Assembly: GCA_934717895.1 (NCBI GenBank) | Contig: CAKUZO010000061.1 | Coordinates: 1 to 10,481, forward strand | Direction of reading: 5' to 3' | Source of the DNA: an uncultured Candidatus Melainabacteria bacterium | GTDB lineage: Bacteria; Cyanobacteriota; Vampirovibrionia; Gastranaerophilales; Gastranaerophilaceae | Length of the DNA: 10,481 nt | In this document: positions 1-5,752 of the stretch, in pieces | Numbering within the stretch: position 1 is the first letter of the stretch | Layout of the letters: each line of letters begins with the position of its first letter | Notes under the pieces: model-generated | Seen by the model: only the letters and a program-made list of their open reading frames with translations | Database searches by the model: none | Told to the model about the DNA's origin: nothing | Program-made: the position numbers and the translations under genes

Positions 1-52
1 ATGAAGCACGCCGCCAGCGTTCGTCCTGAGCCAGGATCAAACTCTCCATTGT
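1..52 (-). rRNA. rrs: 16S ribosomal RNA, 5' end only
   Basis: The reverse complement carries the universal 16S 5' motif AGAGTTTGATCCTGGCTCAG (positions 45-26), followed by the conserved GACGAACGCTGGCGGCGTGC block. The mature 5' end is placed near 52 by analogy with E. coli numbering, where this motif begins at nucleotide 8. The gene runs leftward out of the window, so only about 52 nt of some 1500 are present. It presumably leads a 16S-23S-5S operon lying outside the window. The fragment is too short for taxonomic placement. Confidence 0.97.
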
Positions 53-312
53 CAGAAAGTTATTATTTCAATCTGTTACCAGATTGTCTTAGCTCATTAC
101 TTTTTTTGTCCTTATCATTTCGTTTTTAGAATTAACAAAGTATTTTGTCTTTTCAGCTATTCTGTTGTCAAAGTGCGAAGTAATCTTTTTTTCGACCGCT
201 CCTTGGAGCTCTGCAACGCAGACACAATCATATTGATTGGGGTTTACTTCCTTTTATATATAAGCCAGATGCATTTAAATTATTTTTTAATTCTTAATTG
301 CTAGTGTCATCT
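53..312 (-). promoter_or_regulatory. rRNA operon leader with hairpins
   Basis: This is the transcribed leader between the proposed rrn promoter and the 16S 5' end. A perfect 7-bp hairpin (CAATCTG, loop of 4, CAGATTG) lies at 69-86, about 17 nt before the mature 16S. A second 5-bp GC hairpin (TCTGC/GCAGA) lies at 210-222, next to a GCTCC/GGAGC inverted repeat at 198-209. On the minus strand a CACTTTGACAACAG stretch (around 160-175) resembles the conserved leader words seen before many rRNA genes. The hairpins are seen directly. A role in antitermination or RNase III processing is inferred from known rRNA leaders. Confidence 0.55.
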
Positions 313-318
313 GCATTT

Positions 319-349
319 ATTATCTTATATCATCAATTTCTTTTGTCAA
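319..349 (-). promoter_or_regulatory. Candidate rRNA operon promoter
   Basis: The minus strand carries a perfect -35 box TTGACA (349-344). Possible -10 boxes are TAAGAT (327-322, 16-nt spacer) and GATAAT (324-319, 19-nt spacer). Transcription would start near 312, giving a leader of about 260 nt. A second AT-rich stretch with TATATA near 255-265 could be an additional start. The assignment rests on consensus match and position only. Confidence 0.55.
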
Positions 350-662
350 GTACTTTTTTTAAATTTCTTTTTAAATTTTCTTAACTAAGTTATTGTCTTT
401 TTGAAAGTTCGTTGTGCACTGGGCACGTCTTTGATTGTATGCAAAAGAAAATTTAAAATCAAGCCTTTTTTTGCATGTTTTTTTCATGAATTTTTCCATT
501 TTTCCATGAAGCTTTTTGTAGCAAGGGTTCATGGCAATTAACAAAACTTCACAAACCTCAAAACACCCATGTATCATGACGAAACCATGACTTTTTTGTG
601 CCGAAATTTTAAAATTATTTTAATTAGGCATGCAATTTTGCAAATTTACACATTAGCATGCT
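350..662. other. AT-rich intergenic stretch, CATG-rich, no convincing gene
   Basis: This stretch holds T- and A-rich runs and an unusual density of CATG tetranucleotides (474, 485, 505, 530, 568, 575, 586, 629, 657, continuing at 690, 744 and 756). Two GCATGC palindromes lie at 628 and 656. A leftward 68-codon frame (577-371) has no usable ribosome binding site and no recognisable protein character, so it is not called a gene. No RNA gene or terminator is visible. Confidence 0.4.
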
Positions 663-798
663 TTATAACAAAGAATACTTAGTTTTTTTCATGCTACTTT
701 CAATAGAATCCTTGTATTCATATAGCCTTACAAACCATAATGTCATGCCGCTTGCCATGCAATAAGGCTGTTGCAAAACAGTTGCAGAAGCTTTTTTA

Positions 799-831
799 GC
801 AGCTAGGCTGCTAGGAAGCCAAGCAGCTAGG
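799..831. repeat. Tandem GCTAGG-containing repeats
   Basis: Three GCTAGG cores occur within 33 nt: GCAGCTAGG at 799-807, GCTGCTAGGAAGC at 807-819, and GCAGCTAGG at 823-831. A related 13-nt word, differing at one position, occurs in opposite orientation at 3016-3028 beside tRNA-Pro. This suggests a dispersed repeat family rather than unique sequence. Confidence 0.5.
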
Positions 832-945
832 TTTTTAGATGTAGAAACTGATTTAGACGCAAAGATGCCAAGAGGCATAGATGCTTGGTCTGTTTCGGTT
901 GAGTGGTTTTCATTCTTTGCAACTGCTTTGTATTGCAATAAGCTG

Positions 946-976
946 GATTCTTTCGCTATTCGCTCAGAATGACGAC
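946..976 (-). repeat. Dispersed GTCGTCATTCT-type intergenic repeat, copy 1
   Basis: On the minus strand this reads GTCGTCATTCTGAGCGAA followed by TAGCGAAAGAATCC. The first 18 nt match the repeat at 5773-5790 at 16 of 18 positions. The palindromic CGTCATTC...GAATGACG style is common in dispersed intergenic repeats of many bacteria. Here it lies inside the possible phase-off gene, adding an odd in-frame peptide. Confidence 0.55.
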
Positions 977-980
977 TGAT

Positions 981-1013
981 AGCAGCACCTCCGAGCTTGC
1001 CCCCCCCCCGAAA
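981..1013 (-). repeat. 33-nt segment shared with the prepilin leader, copy 1
   Basis: Read on the minus strand, this segment matches codons 8-18 of the prepilin gene (2890-2858) at 28 of 33 positions without gaps (TTTCGGGG at the start, CTCGGA in the middle). The copy here has ten uninterrupted G where the prepilin copy has GGGG-T-GGGGG. The similarity is direct evidence of duplication of a short leader-coding cassette. Confidence 0.6.
1000..1009. repeat. Homopolymer of ten C (ten G on the minus strand)
   Basis: Ten consecutive C on the plus strand is very unlikely by chance in DNA with roughly one third GC. On the minus strand it falls 9 codons into a frame with a good ribosome binding site. 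G/C tracts of this length are classic slipped-strand contingency elements in phase-variable genes. They are also error-prone in sequencing, so the exact length is uncertain. Confidence 0.85.
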
Positions 1014-1144
1014 GCACTTCTTAATAAATTTTTCATAATAAAATCCTCTCTTTACCTATGTCTTAACCTAATTTTAGCATATTTTGTCAAATTTTTAAAC
1101 TTGATGCCAATATTTAATTTCTCATTTTTTTGTATGAGTTTTTT

Positions 1145-1173
1145 TTGCTCAACATAATATATACTTATATAAA
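1145..1173 (+). promoter_or_regulatory. Candidate promoter of the secreted coiled-coil gene
   Basis: A weak -35 box TTGCTC (1145-1150) is followed after 17 nt by TATAAA (1168-1173, 5 of 6 to consensus). Transcription would start near 1180, giving a leader of about 30 nt before the ATG at 1211. The surrounding DNA is so AT-rich that other -10 boxes, such as TATTAT near 1181, cannot be excluded. Confidence 0.4.
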
Positions 1174-1210
1174 AATCGAGTATTATATCTATGTATAAGG
1201 AGAATTTTTT

Positions 1211-1639
1211 ATGAACAAAAACCTAAAAAGACTTGTATTATCATTATCTGTTTTAATGGCATGCTCTTGTGCTGCTTTTGCTGACGGCAATGCTTTCACG
1301 CCTTTAAACTTTGAAGACAGCTACACAAATTCATCAGCAATTAGAACAACAGCTACTTCAACAGCAGCAAAACCGGCAAACACCGTAAAATCAACTTCAA
1401 CAAGCGAAGAACCTGTCGGGAATGCCAAAATGCAAAACGCGATTATCCAACTTGACAACGCACAAGTTGATGTAAGAAACGAACTTTTAAACTACAAAGC
1501 AAAATACTCTGATGTTGACGCTCAATACACAGCAGTAAAAGCTGAAAGAAAAGCGCTAAGCAATCAAGTAAAATCACTTGAAAAAAGAATTAAAAAAATT
1601 GATAAACAAAAAGAAAATATCAGAAAAAACATGCTGTAA
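1211..1639 (+). CDS. Small exported coiled-coil protein of unknown function
   Basis: A 142-residue protein. The start is supported by AAGGAG ending about 8 nt before the ATG. Residues 1-24 form a signal peptide: basic MNKNLKR, a hydrophobic core, and an AFA|D type cleavage site at 24/25. The sequence LMAC (15-18) also loosely resembles a lipobox, so lipid anchoring at C18 is possible. Residues 25-70 are low-complexity and rich in Thr, Ser and Ala, like a linker. Residues about 73-140 are strongly charged and helical with heptad-like spacing (for example KALSNQVKSLEKRIKKIDKQ), typical of a coiled coil. There are no catalytic motifs. It is monocistronic, with its own promoter-like sequence and a strong terminator. 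I do not recognise the family. A periplasmic or outer-surface structural or tethering role is only a guess. Confidence 0.85.
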   Translation: MNKNLKRLVLSLSVLMACSCAAFADGNAFTPLNFEDSYTNSSAIRTTATSTAAKPANTVKSTSTSEEPVGNAKMQNAIIQLDNAQVDVRNELLNYKAKYSDVDAQYTAVKAERKALSNQVKSLEKRIKKIDKQKENIRKNML

Positions 1640-1662
1640 GGCATGCTTCCCCGAATAATTTT

Positions 1663-1695
1663 AGACCTGCCAAGATTTGGCAGGTCTTTTGTTTT
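1663..1695 (+). terminator. Rho-independent terminator
   Basis: A perfect stem of 10-11 bp (AGACCTGCCAA / TTGGCAGGTCT, arms 1663-1673 and 1677-1687) has a 3-nt loop and runs into TTTTGTTTT. It lies 23 nt after the stop of the coiled-coil gene. The minus-strand side is followed by AAAATTATT rather than a T run, so it acts mainly rightward. It also lies about 110 nt downstream of the convergent prepilin gene and may partly end that transcript. Confidence 0.93.
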
Positions 1696-1778
1696 ATATA
1701 ATATTTCATTGATAGTTTTTTATATATCCAATCTTATATTTTGCACTATCTACTTTATAAATATATTTTGGCTCGCTA

Positions 1779-1803
1779 AATGATTAAATTATAGAATGAT
1801 TAA
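1779..1803. repeat. Short direct repeat just past the prepilin stop codon
   Basis: AATGATTAA occurs at 1779-1787 and again at 1795-1803, 16 nt apart, immediately 3' of the prepilin stop codon (1807-1805). It is short and AT-rich, so chance is possible. It is noted because it abuts the proposed variable region. Confidence 0.4.
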
Positions 1804-1804
1804 G

Positions 1805-2911
1805 TTATTCACCGGCACAGAATGCCTGAGCACTACGGCTGCGGCGGCCCTGGGGAACTTCCTGCGAGTTCGTATTATAAAAGCCGCGGATATACGCCCT
1901 GCTGCTATTGGACTCTGTACCCGACCAAACAACAAATTCAGAACCGGTAAAGCCTAGAGATGAAGCTTTTGAGGTGTCTAACTGTTTAGGATTACCTTTG
2001 TAGAGCTCTGTTGCTAATTTTGCTAAATCATCTTTGGTTGGCATGTTTTTTGCTCCACCACATTGTTTTACAGCACCTGCCCAATAGTCTGGTTCAGTGC
2101 CACACCCTTTTATATTAAGTGTTTCTTTTTCTGCCTCACATTCTGCTTTTGTTAATGGGCTTGGAGTGAATGGAGCTGTAAAACATTTATCACCTAGCTT
2201 AATTGAACATTCTGAACCCAAACCGCTGGCTTTGCCTAGCAACAAAACGTCGCCGTTTGAATTTCCTTCAAGTTTTGCTAACTTATTCGGTTTTTTACCG
2301 CCATTCCAATCGAAAACACCTGCAAGACAGTTTAAAGAATTCGAAATTGAACCCTTACTATCGCCGGATTTTAATCCTTCTTTATCAATGTCAAATGTAC
2401 AGCCTTTATTGTAGCTCAAAATCATTGCCGTTCCATCACCCGTCACAATTCCGACTGTATCTGACCAATCATCTCCGTCAGCTTTTTGAATTTTCAAGTT
2501 TTTTGCAGTCTTGGTTTTTGAAATTTCCCAAGATTTACCCGCATCGTCCAAAGTAACCTCTTTTGAAGGCCAACAATCATCGAGATGGGCGTTATCGCAA
2601 ACTTTGGCAATCTTCATATGTCGTTGCATCTCTTTTACAAACGCGTCTGTGCTGTCATACCCAATAAGACCACTCTGCACAGCCATTTTGTCAGTAACCT
2701 TGCTGAGTTTCTGTTTAATATTCGTAACGCGTTCCGCCTTAACCTTTTGATCAACATTGCTCAACAAAACAGGCAATGTAATCGCCGCAACAACACCGAT
2801 TATGCCGAGGGTGATAAGAACCTCTGCCAAGGTAAACGCGGATTTCTTAGCCTCTAAACTAGCATCTCCGAGGTTGCCCCCACCCCGAAACATTTCATTA
2901 CATCTTTTCAT
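1805..2911 (-). CDS. Type IV pilin-like prepilin with C-terminal DUF1566/C-lectin-like domain
   Basis: A 368-residue protein. Residues 26-48 (FTLAEVLITLGIIGVVAAITLP) are a textbook class III N-methylation/prepilin signal with Glu at +5 (E30). Cleavage would fall between A25 and F26, with Ala instead of the usual Gly at -1. The leader is unusually long (25 residues) and contains FRGGGNLG, encoded by a segment duplicated near 981-1013. A variable extracellular domain with several Cys follows. Residues about 275-368 (DYWAG..., GGAKNMPT..DLAKLA, VVWSGTE, C-terminal AFC) resemble DUF1566/Lcl-C type domains with a C-type-lectin-like fold, an assignment made by eye. The last ~30 codons before AFCAGE are GC-rich and NNY-rich (see the separate entry). 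The gene is monocistronic with a strong promoter. The start ATG at 2911 has only a weak GAG ribosome site; M7 (2893) is an alternative. It likely acts as a minor pseudopilin or surface pilin-like ligand binder in a type IV pilus or type II secretion-like system encoded elsewhere. Confidence 0.88.
   Translation of the reverse strand: MKRCNEMFRGGGNLGDASLEAKKSAFTLAEVLITLGIIGVVAAITLPVLLSNVDQKVKAERVTNIKQKLSKVTDKMAVQSGLIGYDSTDAFVKEMQRHMKIAKVCDNAHLDDCWPSKEVTLDDAGKSWEISKTKTAKNLKIQKADGDDWSDTVGIVTGDGTAMILSYNKGCTFDIDKEGLKSGDSKGSISNSLNCLAGVFDWNGGKKPNKLAKLEGNSNGDVLLLGKASGLGSECSIKLGDKCFTAPFTPSPLTKAECEAEKETLNIKGCGTEPDYWAGAVKQCGGAKNMPTKDDLAKLATELYKGNPKQLDTSKASSLGFTGSEFVVWSGTESNSSRAYIRGFYNTNSQEVPQGRRSRSAQAFCAGE
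1826..1909 (-). other. Candidate DGR-type variable region in the prepilin gene
   Basis: Codons 335-362 of the prepilin. About 110 nt at the 3' end count by hand to roughly 58% GC, against an AT-rich remainder of the gene. Most codons are NNY with all bases at positions 1 and 2 (aat, agc, agc, tat, atc, cgc, ggc, tat, aat, aac, ggc, cgc, cgc, agc, cgt, agt). This is the pattern expected when adenines of AAY codons in a template repeat are randomised. Arg is enriched about tenfold here compared with the rest of the protein. The segment sits between WSGTES and the conserved-looking C-terminal AFCAGE of a C-lectin-like domain, the usual place for a DGR variable region. No template repeat or reverse transcriptase is in the window. 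Assignment is by inference. Confidence 0.5.
2858..2890 (-). repeat. 33-nt segment shared with the G10-tract locus, copy 2
   Basis: Codons 8-18 of the prepilin (FRGGGNLGDAS) match 1013-981 at 28 of 33 nt. Here the G run is broken by a T (GGGGTGGGGG), which removes the slippage-prone homopolymer and keeps the prepilin frame stable. It lies within the signal leader that is removed on processing. Confidence 0.6.
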
Positions 2912-2947
2912 ATCAAGCTCACTTTCTTTTTTGTGTGTACATGTGTT

Positions 2948-2976
2948 ATTATAACTTTATTTTTGGGATTTGTCTA
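2948..2976 (-). promoter_or_regulatory. Promoter of the prepilin gene
   Basis: On the minus strand TAGACA (2976-2971, 5 of 6 to consensus) is followed after exactly 17 nt by a perfect TATAAT (2953-2948). Transcription would begin near 2941, giving a leader of about 30 nt before the ATG at 2911. This is one of the best sigma-70-type matches in the window. Confidence 0.7.
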
Positions 2977-3006
2977 GACTTATTTTACAGGAAGTTAATA
3001 TGGGGA

Positions 3007-3037
3007 AGCGGCTAAGCTTCCTAGCTGCTTTGCCGCT
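3007..3037. repeat. Inverted repeat downstream of tRNA-Pro
   Basis: AGCGGC (3007-3012) pairs with GCCGCT (3032-3037). The interior contains GCTTCCTAGCTGC (3016-3028), which is the reverse complement, with one mismatch, of the word at 807-819. No T run follows on either strand, so it is not a clear terminator. It looks like a member of a dispersed repeat family. Confidence 0.45.
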
Positions 3038-3067
3038 AATTTCCCGTATCACACAAAAAAGTCAAAA

Positions 3068-3144
3068 TGGTCGGGACGACAAGATTCGAACTTGCGACCC
3101 CCGCGACCCGAACACGGTGCGCTACCAGACTGCGCTACGTCCCG
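3068..3144 (-). tRNA. tRNA-Pro, anticodon CGG
   Basis: A 77-nt cloverleaf read on the minus strand. The acceptor stem is CGGGACG (3144-3138) paired with CGTCCCG (3078-3072), followed by discriminator A and an encoded CCA (3070-3068). The D arm is AGCGCAGTCTGGTAGCGCA, the anticodon stem is CCGTG/CGCGG, and the loop TTCGGGT gives anticodon CGG. The T arm contains GTTCGAATC. C at position 1 paired with G72 is typical of bacterial tRNA-Pro. T runs follow directly after the CCA. A rightward reading frame over this segment (2970-3164) is only the tRNA read as protein. Confidence 0.97.
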
Positions 3145-3197
3145 ACAATTTTTTAGTTTTTTGAGAAATTCGCTATCAAACTTCTTAAACCTACTAA

Positions 3198-3225
3198 ATT
3201 ATAATTCGTAAATTTTTTTTGTAAA
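3198..3225 (-). promoter_or_regulatory. Promoter of tRNA-Pro
   Basis: Minus strand TTTACA (3225-3220, 5 of 6) is followed after 16 nt by a perfect TATAAT (3203-3198). Transcription would start near 3191, about 47 nt before the tRNA 5' end. It is divergent from the promoter proposed at 3233-3261. Confidence 0.65.
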
Positions 3226-3232
3226 TTAATAA

Positions 3233-3261
3233 TTGCAAAATTTATTAAAAAATGTTAGAAT
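3233..3261 (+). promoter_or_regulatory. Candidate promoter of the membrane TPR gene
   Basis: TTGCAA (3233-3238, 4 of 6) is followed after 17 nt by TAGAAT (3256-3261, 5 of 6). The expected start of transcription, about 7 nt past the -10 box, coincides with the ATG at 3268. If the promoter is real, the mRNA would be leaderless. Confidence 0.45.
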
Positions 3262-3267
3262 TTTTTT

Positions 3268-4347
3268 ATGAATATTATAGATTTTAGAAAATTTATTTTT
3301 ATGAATTCTCAATATTGTACATACTATTTCGTCGGAAACAGCACTATTTTGGCAGGAATTTTACGAAATAACGGATACCTTTATCCTCATAAATTAGAAA
3401 AAGAAAATCTTAAAGAGGTTGAAAAAAAATATAGAAAATACACGACTATTGTAAACAGTATTGTTGCAGTTGGAATTATTTTATTTTTATATTTTATAGT
3501 TTTTCCACATTTTTTACAATTTTTTGAGGGGCAGTTTTTTATTGTAATGCTTTCACTTTGCATGATTCCTCTGGTAATGCTTTATTTGACTTATGTCATT
3601 GCAAATACTTTTTTTGAAAAATTTTTAACAGACAAATTTGGAACGTACAAAAAAACAGCCTTCAAACCAAGCGTTAAATACATTGAAGATGATGCTTTTA
3701 ATGAGTATACAAAAACTCCGAGAAAAAGTATCTATATCGCTTTAATACTAGCAATATTTTTTTGCGGCTACATTTTAACTCCACTTATTATTAATGACAT
3801 GAATGTTGGGAAAAATTATAGTGGAGCCGTAAAATTATCAAATTTATACTTGAAATTTGTTCCAATCTCTGCTGAAACATATGCGTCACGTGCTTATGCA
3901 AAGCTGGAGCTAAAACGCTATAAAGAAGCTATCGCTGATTTTGAATTAGCTAATAAATTCAGTATGTCTGATAGCTTTTCGCCAGATATAATTGGCGTAA
4001 AAACATATTTTTTACCATATTCTGATATGATAAATGAGTTTGATAACGCAATTGCCGACGAGCAAGAAGAAGGATCAAAATATTTCTTGCGTTGCGAAAA
4101 AGCGATTTATCAATTAAAAAACAACAAAGACACAAAACTTGCTTATGCTGAACTAAATAAAATTTTAGCCGATTTTGAACGAGGAAAAGATGTATATTTT
4201 TCTCCGGAACTGGCATTCTACATGAGAGGGCAAGCAAAAACTCGGTTGGGTGATTTACAGGGAGCAAAAAAAGATTTTGCAGAAGCTAAAAAAATGTGCC
4301 CTTACTGCCAATATACATATGAAACAAATTTAATCAGAAAACCATAG
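3268..4347 (+). CDS. Membrane protein with three TM segments and a C-terminal TPR region
   Basis: A 359-residue protein of unrecognised family. A soluble N-terminal part (1-58) is followed by hydrophobic segments at about 61-82 and 88-115. A short loop leads to a third segment at about 153-175, and then a largely helical region. Two stretches fit the tetratricopeptide pattern: about 202-233 (AETYASRAYAKLELKRYKEAIADFELANK) and about 315-347 (MRGQAKTRLGDLQGAKKDFAEAKKM). With three TM segments, the TPR part and the N-terminus lie on opposite sides of the membrane. The TPRs suggest a protein-binding scaffold role. No ribosome binding site precedes the ATG at 3268; M12 (3301) is an alternative start but also lacks one. 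A short gap and its own promoter-like sequence separate it from the next gene. No enzymatic motif was seen. Confidence 0.85.
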   Translation: MNIIDFRKFIFMNSQYCTYYFVGNSTILAGILRNNGYLYPHKLEKENLKEVEKKYRKYTTIVNSIVAVGIILFLYFIVFPHFLQFFEGQFFIVMLSLCMIPLVMLYLTYVIANTFFEKFLTDKFGTYKKTAFKPSVKYIEDDAFNEYTKTPRKSIYIALILAIFFCGYILTPLIINDMNVGKNYSGAVKLSNLYLKFVPISAETYASRAYAKLELKRYKEAIADFELANKFSMSDSFSPDIIGVKTYFLPYSDMINEFDNAIADEQEEGSKYFLRCEKAIYQLKNNKDTKLAYAELNKILADFERGKDVYFSPELAFYMRGQAKTRLGDLQGAKKDFAEAKKMCPYCQYTYETNLIRKP

Positions 4348-4366
4348 AATATTACTCTATTTGGTA

Positions 4367-4395
4367 TTGAGTTTTCAGTTTTTTTAAGTTATTCT
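4367..4395 (+). promoter_or_regulatory. Weak candidate promoter of the SEC-C gene
   Basis: TTGAGT (4367-4372, 4 of 6) is followed after 17 nt by TATTCT (4390-4395, 4 of 6) in the 71-nt gap between the two rightward genes. Transcription would start near 4402, leaving a short leader that still includes the GGGAGAG ribosome site. Co-transcription with the upstream gene is equally possible, since no clear terminator lies between them. Confidence 0.3.
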
Positions 4396-4418
4396 AAACA
4401 TACAAAAGGGAGAGATGT

Positions 4419-5690
4419 ATGCTTATTTTAGAAGATTTGAAAGAAATTAACGACGTAATAAAAGAACTTGCAGAGTTCATTCAAAATGATGAAACTGTTA
4501 AACCTGATTTTGAAGAATACATAAGAACAGTTGGCGGAATGAATTTCCAATCCGCTTGCTTTAACTATATTTTTGAAAGAAACCTTAACCAAAAAAGTAT
4601 TTTGACTTTGTTTTTAGAGAATTCTAAAAAGCTTTCTGCATCTACTAAGAAAATCGTAAAAGCATTAATGAATTCTATGTCTTCAATATTTGAAGTTAAA
4701 AAAGTTTTGCAAAACGGTTTTGAGTTGAACAACATTATCAACGAAAAAACTTATGGCGTTGTTTCACTGGTAAAAATGACTTCTTTCAAAGGAATTGGAG
4801 GAGGACAGTATGTTGTTGCAAGAATTTTCGAATTTGAAAAAGCATATTATTTATTGGAAATTTCAGGAGTTCTACCCTCTTCCCGAAAAGATGATGCACT
4901 AAGATATTCTGTTGCAAAAATCATTCAAAACCCTGAACTGGTCTACCTTGACAACCCTGCAAAACAAAAAGAAATTGAAAAAGAAGTTAAAGATATTTAC
5001 GACAAATTTATCGAGTTTTTTGGAAAAGATGAAGTTGTCACAACAAATAAGTTTGCTGACGATTTAATAGGTGCGTTTAATGACTTTGCAGAAGGTGGCG
5101 AAAAAGTTGATTTTCAAGACAAAATCCAACTTCCGGAAACCTATAAATTTTTTGATGTAAACGAATTTAACAACTCCTATGAGAATTTTTTAGAAAATTC
5201 TTTGGGCGGTTTTTCTTCTCATAAAGAAACCTATGATGTTGGCATTGTCTTTGACAAAGAATTAGGGCTTTATGCCGTGCCATTTTTCGAAACATTTAAC
5301 AAAATTTTCGAAAATCCGGACGAAATTGAAAACGCAAAAGCTTGTGTTCAATTTTTCTTAGAAAACGACAAGTTCTCTGCTAATATAATCAAGCGTGTTG
5401 CCGAACGTCACGAAAATTTTATGGAAGTTGTAAACAACTTTTTAGGTACAAATTACAGCTTTGATGAACTTTTAGAGCACTATAAGGCAAGATATTTGAA
5501 AAACAAAATTTTCTCATCTACAACAGTTTTGTACAAATCCAAAGCTTTTTCTAAAACTTTGGGAATAATCGAAGAAGATATTTCAAAACCAGAACTGGAA
5601 GGCATTGACCTTAGTAAAATAGGTAGAAACGAACCTTGTCCTTGTGGAAGTGGTAAAAAATTCAAAAAATGTTGTGGAGCAAATCTATAA
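4419..5690 (+). CDS. SEC-C zinc-motif protein of unknown function
   Basis: A 423-residue protein. The start ATG is supported by AAGGGAGAG about 6 nt upstream. The final 23 residues are a textbook SEC-C motif: R403-N-E-P-C407-P-C409-G-S-G-K-K-F-K-K-C418-C419-G. The C-x-C...C-C cysteines bind zinc in the C-terminal tail of SecA and in many unrelated proteins. The preceding 400 residues are acidic, mixed helical, without TM segments or signal peptide, and match no domain I recognise. They do not contain SecA ATPase motifs. In SecA this motif binds SecB and ribosomes, so a cytoplasmic ribosome- or protein-binding adaptor is a reasonable inference, not a demonstration. It ends 120 nt before the convergent YibE/F gene. 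Confidence 0.9.
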   Translation: MLILEDLKEINDVIKELAEFIQNDETVKPDFEEYIRTVGGMNFQSACFNYIFERNLNQKSILTLFLENSKKLSASTKKIVKALMNSMSSIFEVKKVLQNGFELNNIINEKTYGVVSLVKMTSFKGIGGGQYVVARIFEFEKAYYLLEISGVLPSSRKDDALRYSVAKIIQNPELVYLDNPAKQKEIEKEVKDIYDKFIEFFGKDEVVTTNKFADDLIGAFNDFAEGGEKVDFQDKIQLPETYKFFDVNEFNNSYENFLENSLGGFSSHKETYDVGIVFDKELGLYAVPFFETFNKIFENPDEIENAKACVQFFLENDKFSANIIKRVAERHENFMEVVNNFLGTNYSFDELLEHYKARYLKNKIFSSTTVLYKSKAFSKTLGIIEEDISKPELEGIDLSKIGRNEPCPCGSGKKFKKCCGANL

Positions 5691-5752
5691 TTCATTTATA
5701 CTACATATTTTGATAGTAGTAATTATAAACTAAAAGAAACCAATAAATAAAG

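Larger units (their letters stand above)
663..1036 (-). pseudogene. Possible phase-off or decayed gene with a G10 tract
   Basis: A leftward start ATG at 1036 is preceded by a good ribosome binding site, GAGAGG (1050-1045), with an 8-nt spacer. The frame from this ATG reads about 26 codons (MKNLLRSAFGGG...) across a run of ten G and stops at 956. Another minus-strand frame is open from about 1055 to the stop at 663, some 130 codons, which is long for AT-rich DNA. Adding one G to the tract would join the good start to this long frame and give a protein of about 124 residues. The predicted product has no recognised domain. It includes the translation of a dispersed intergenic repeat (946-976), and the region also has internal CAGCTAGG-type repetition. 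It could be a phase-variable gene caught off, a frameshifted relic, an assembly length error in the homopolymer, or a repeat patchwork that is open by chance. Confidence 0.35.

Noticed and set aside
371..577. Leftward 68-codon frame upstream of the rRNA promoter
   Set aside because: No ribosome site, no recognisable composition or domain, and it lies in CATG-rich intergenic DNA.
969..1157. Rightward 62-codon frame
   Set aside because: It reads through the C10 tract and AT-rich promoter DNA without a ribosome site; it is probably chance.
2097..2954. Several rightward open frames of 65-117 codons opposite the prepilin gene
   Set aside because: They mirror the prepilin coding strand, lack ribosome sites and have no plausible protein character. 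The leftward gene has a promoter, signal and domains.
3007..3037. Hairpin as terminator of tRNA-Pro
   Set aside because: No T run follows the stem on the minus strand; the T runs lie before it, right after the CCA.
2970..3164. Rightward 64-codon frame over the tRNA
   Set aside because: Its second half ([11 protein letters not shown]...) is the reverse complement of tRNA-Pro translated, a known annotation artefact.
3959..4267. Leftward 102-codon frame, with similar antisense frames at 5480-5695, 6817-7011, 8959-9183 and 9724-9933
   Set aside because: All lie opposite, or in another frame of, well-supported genes and lack their own start signals.
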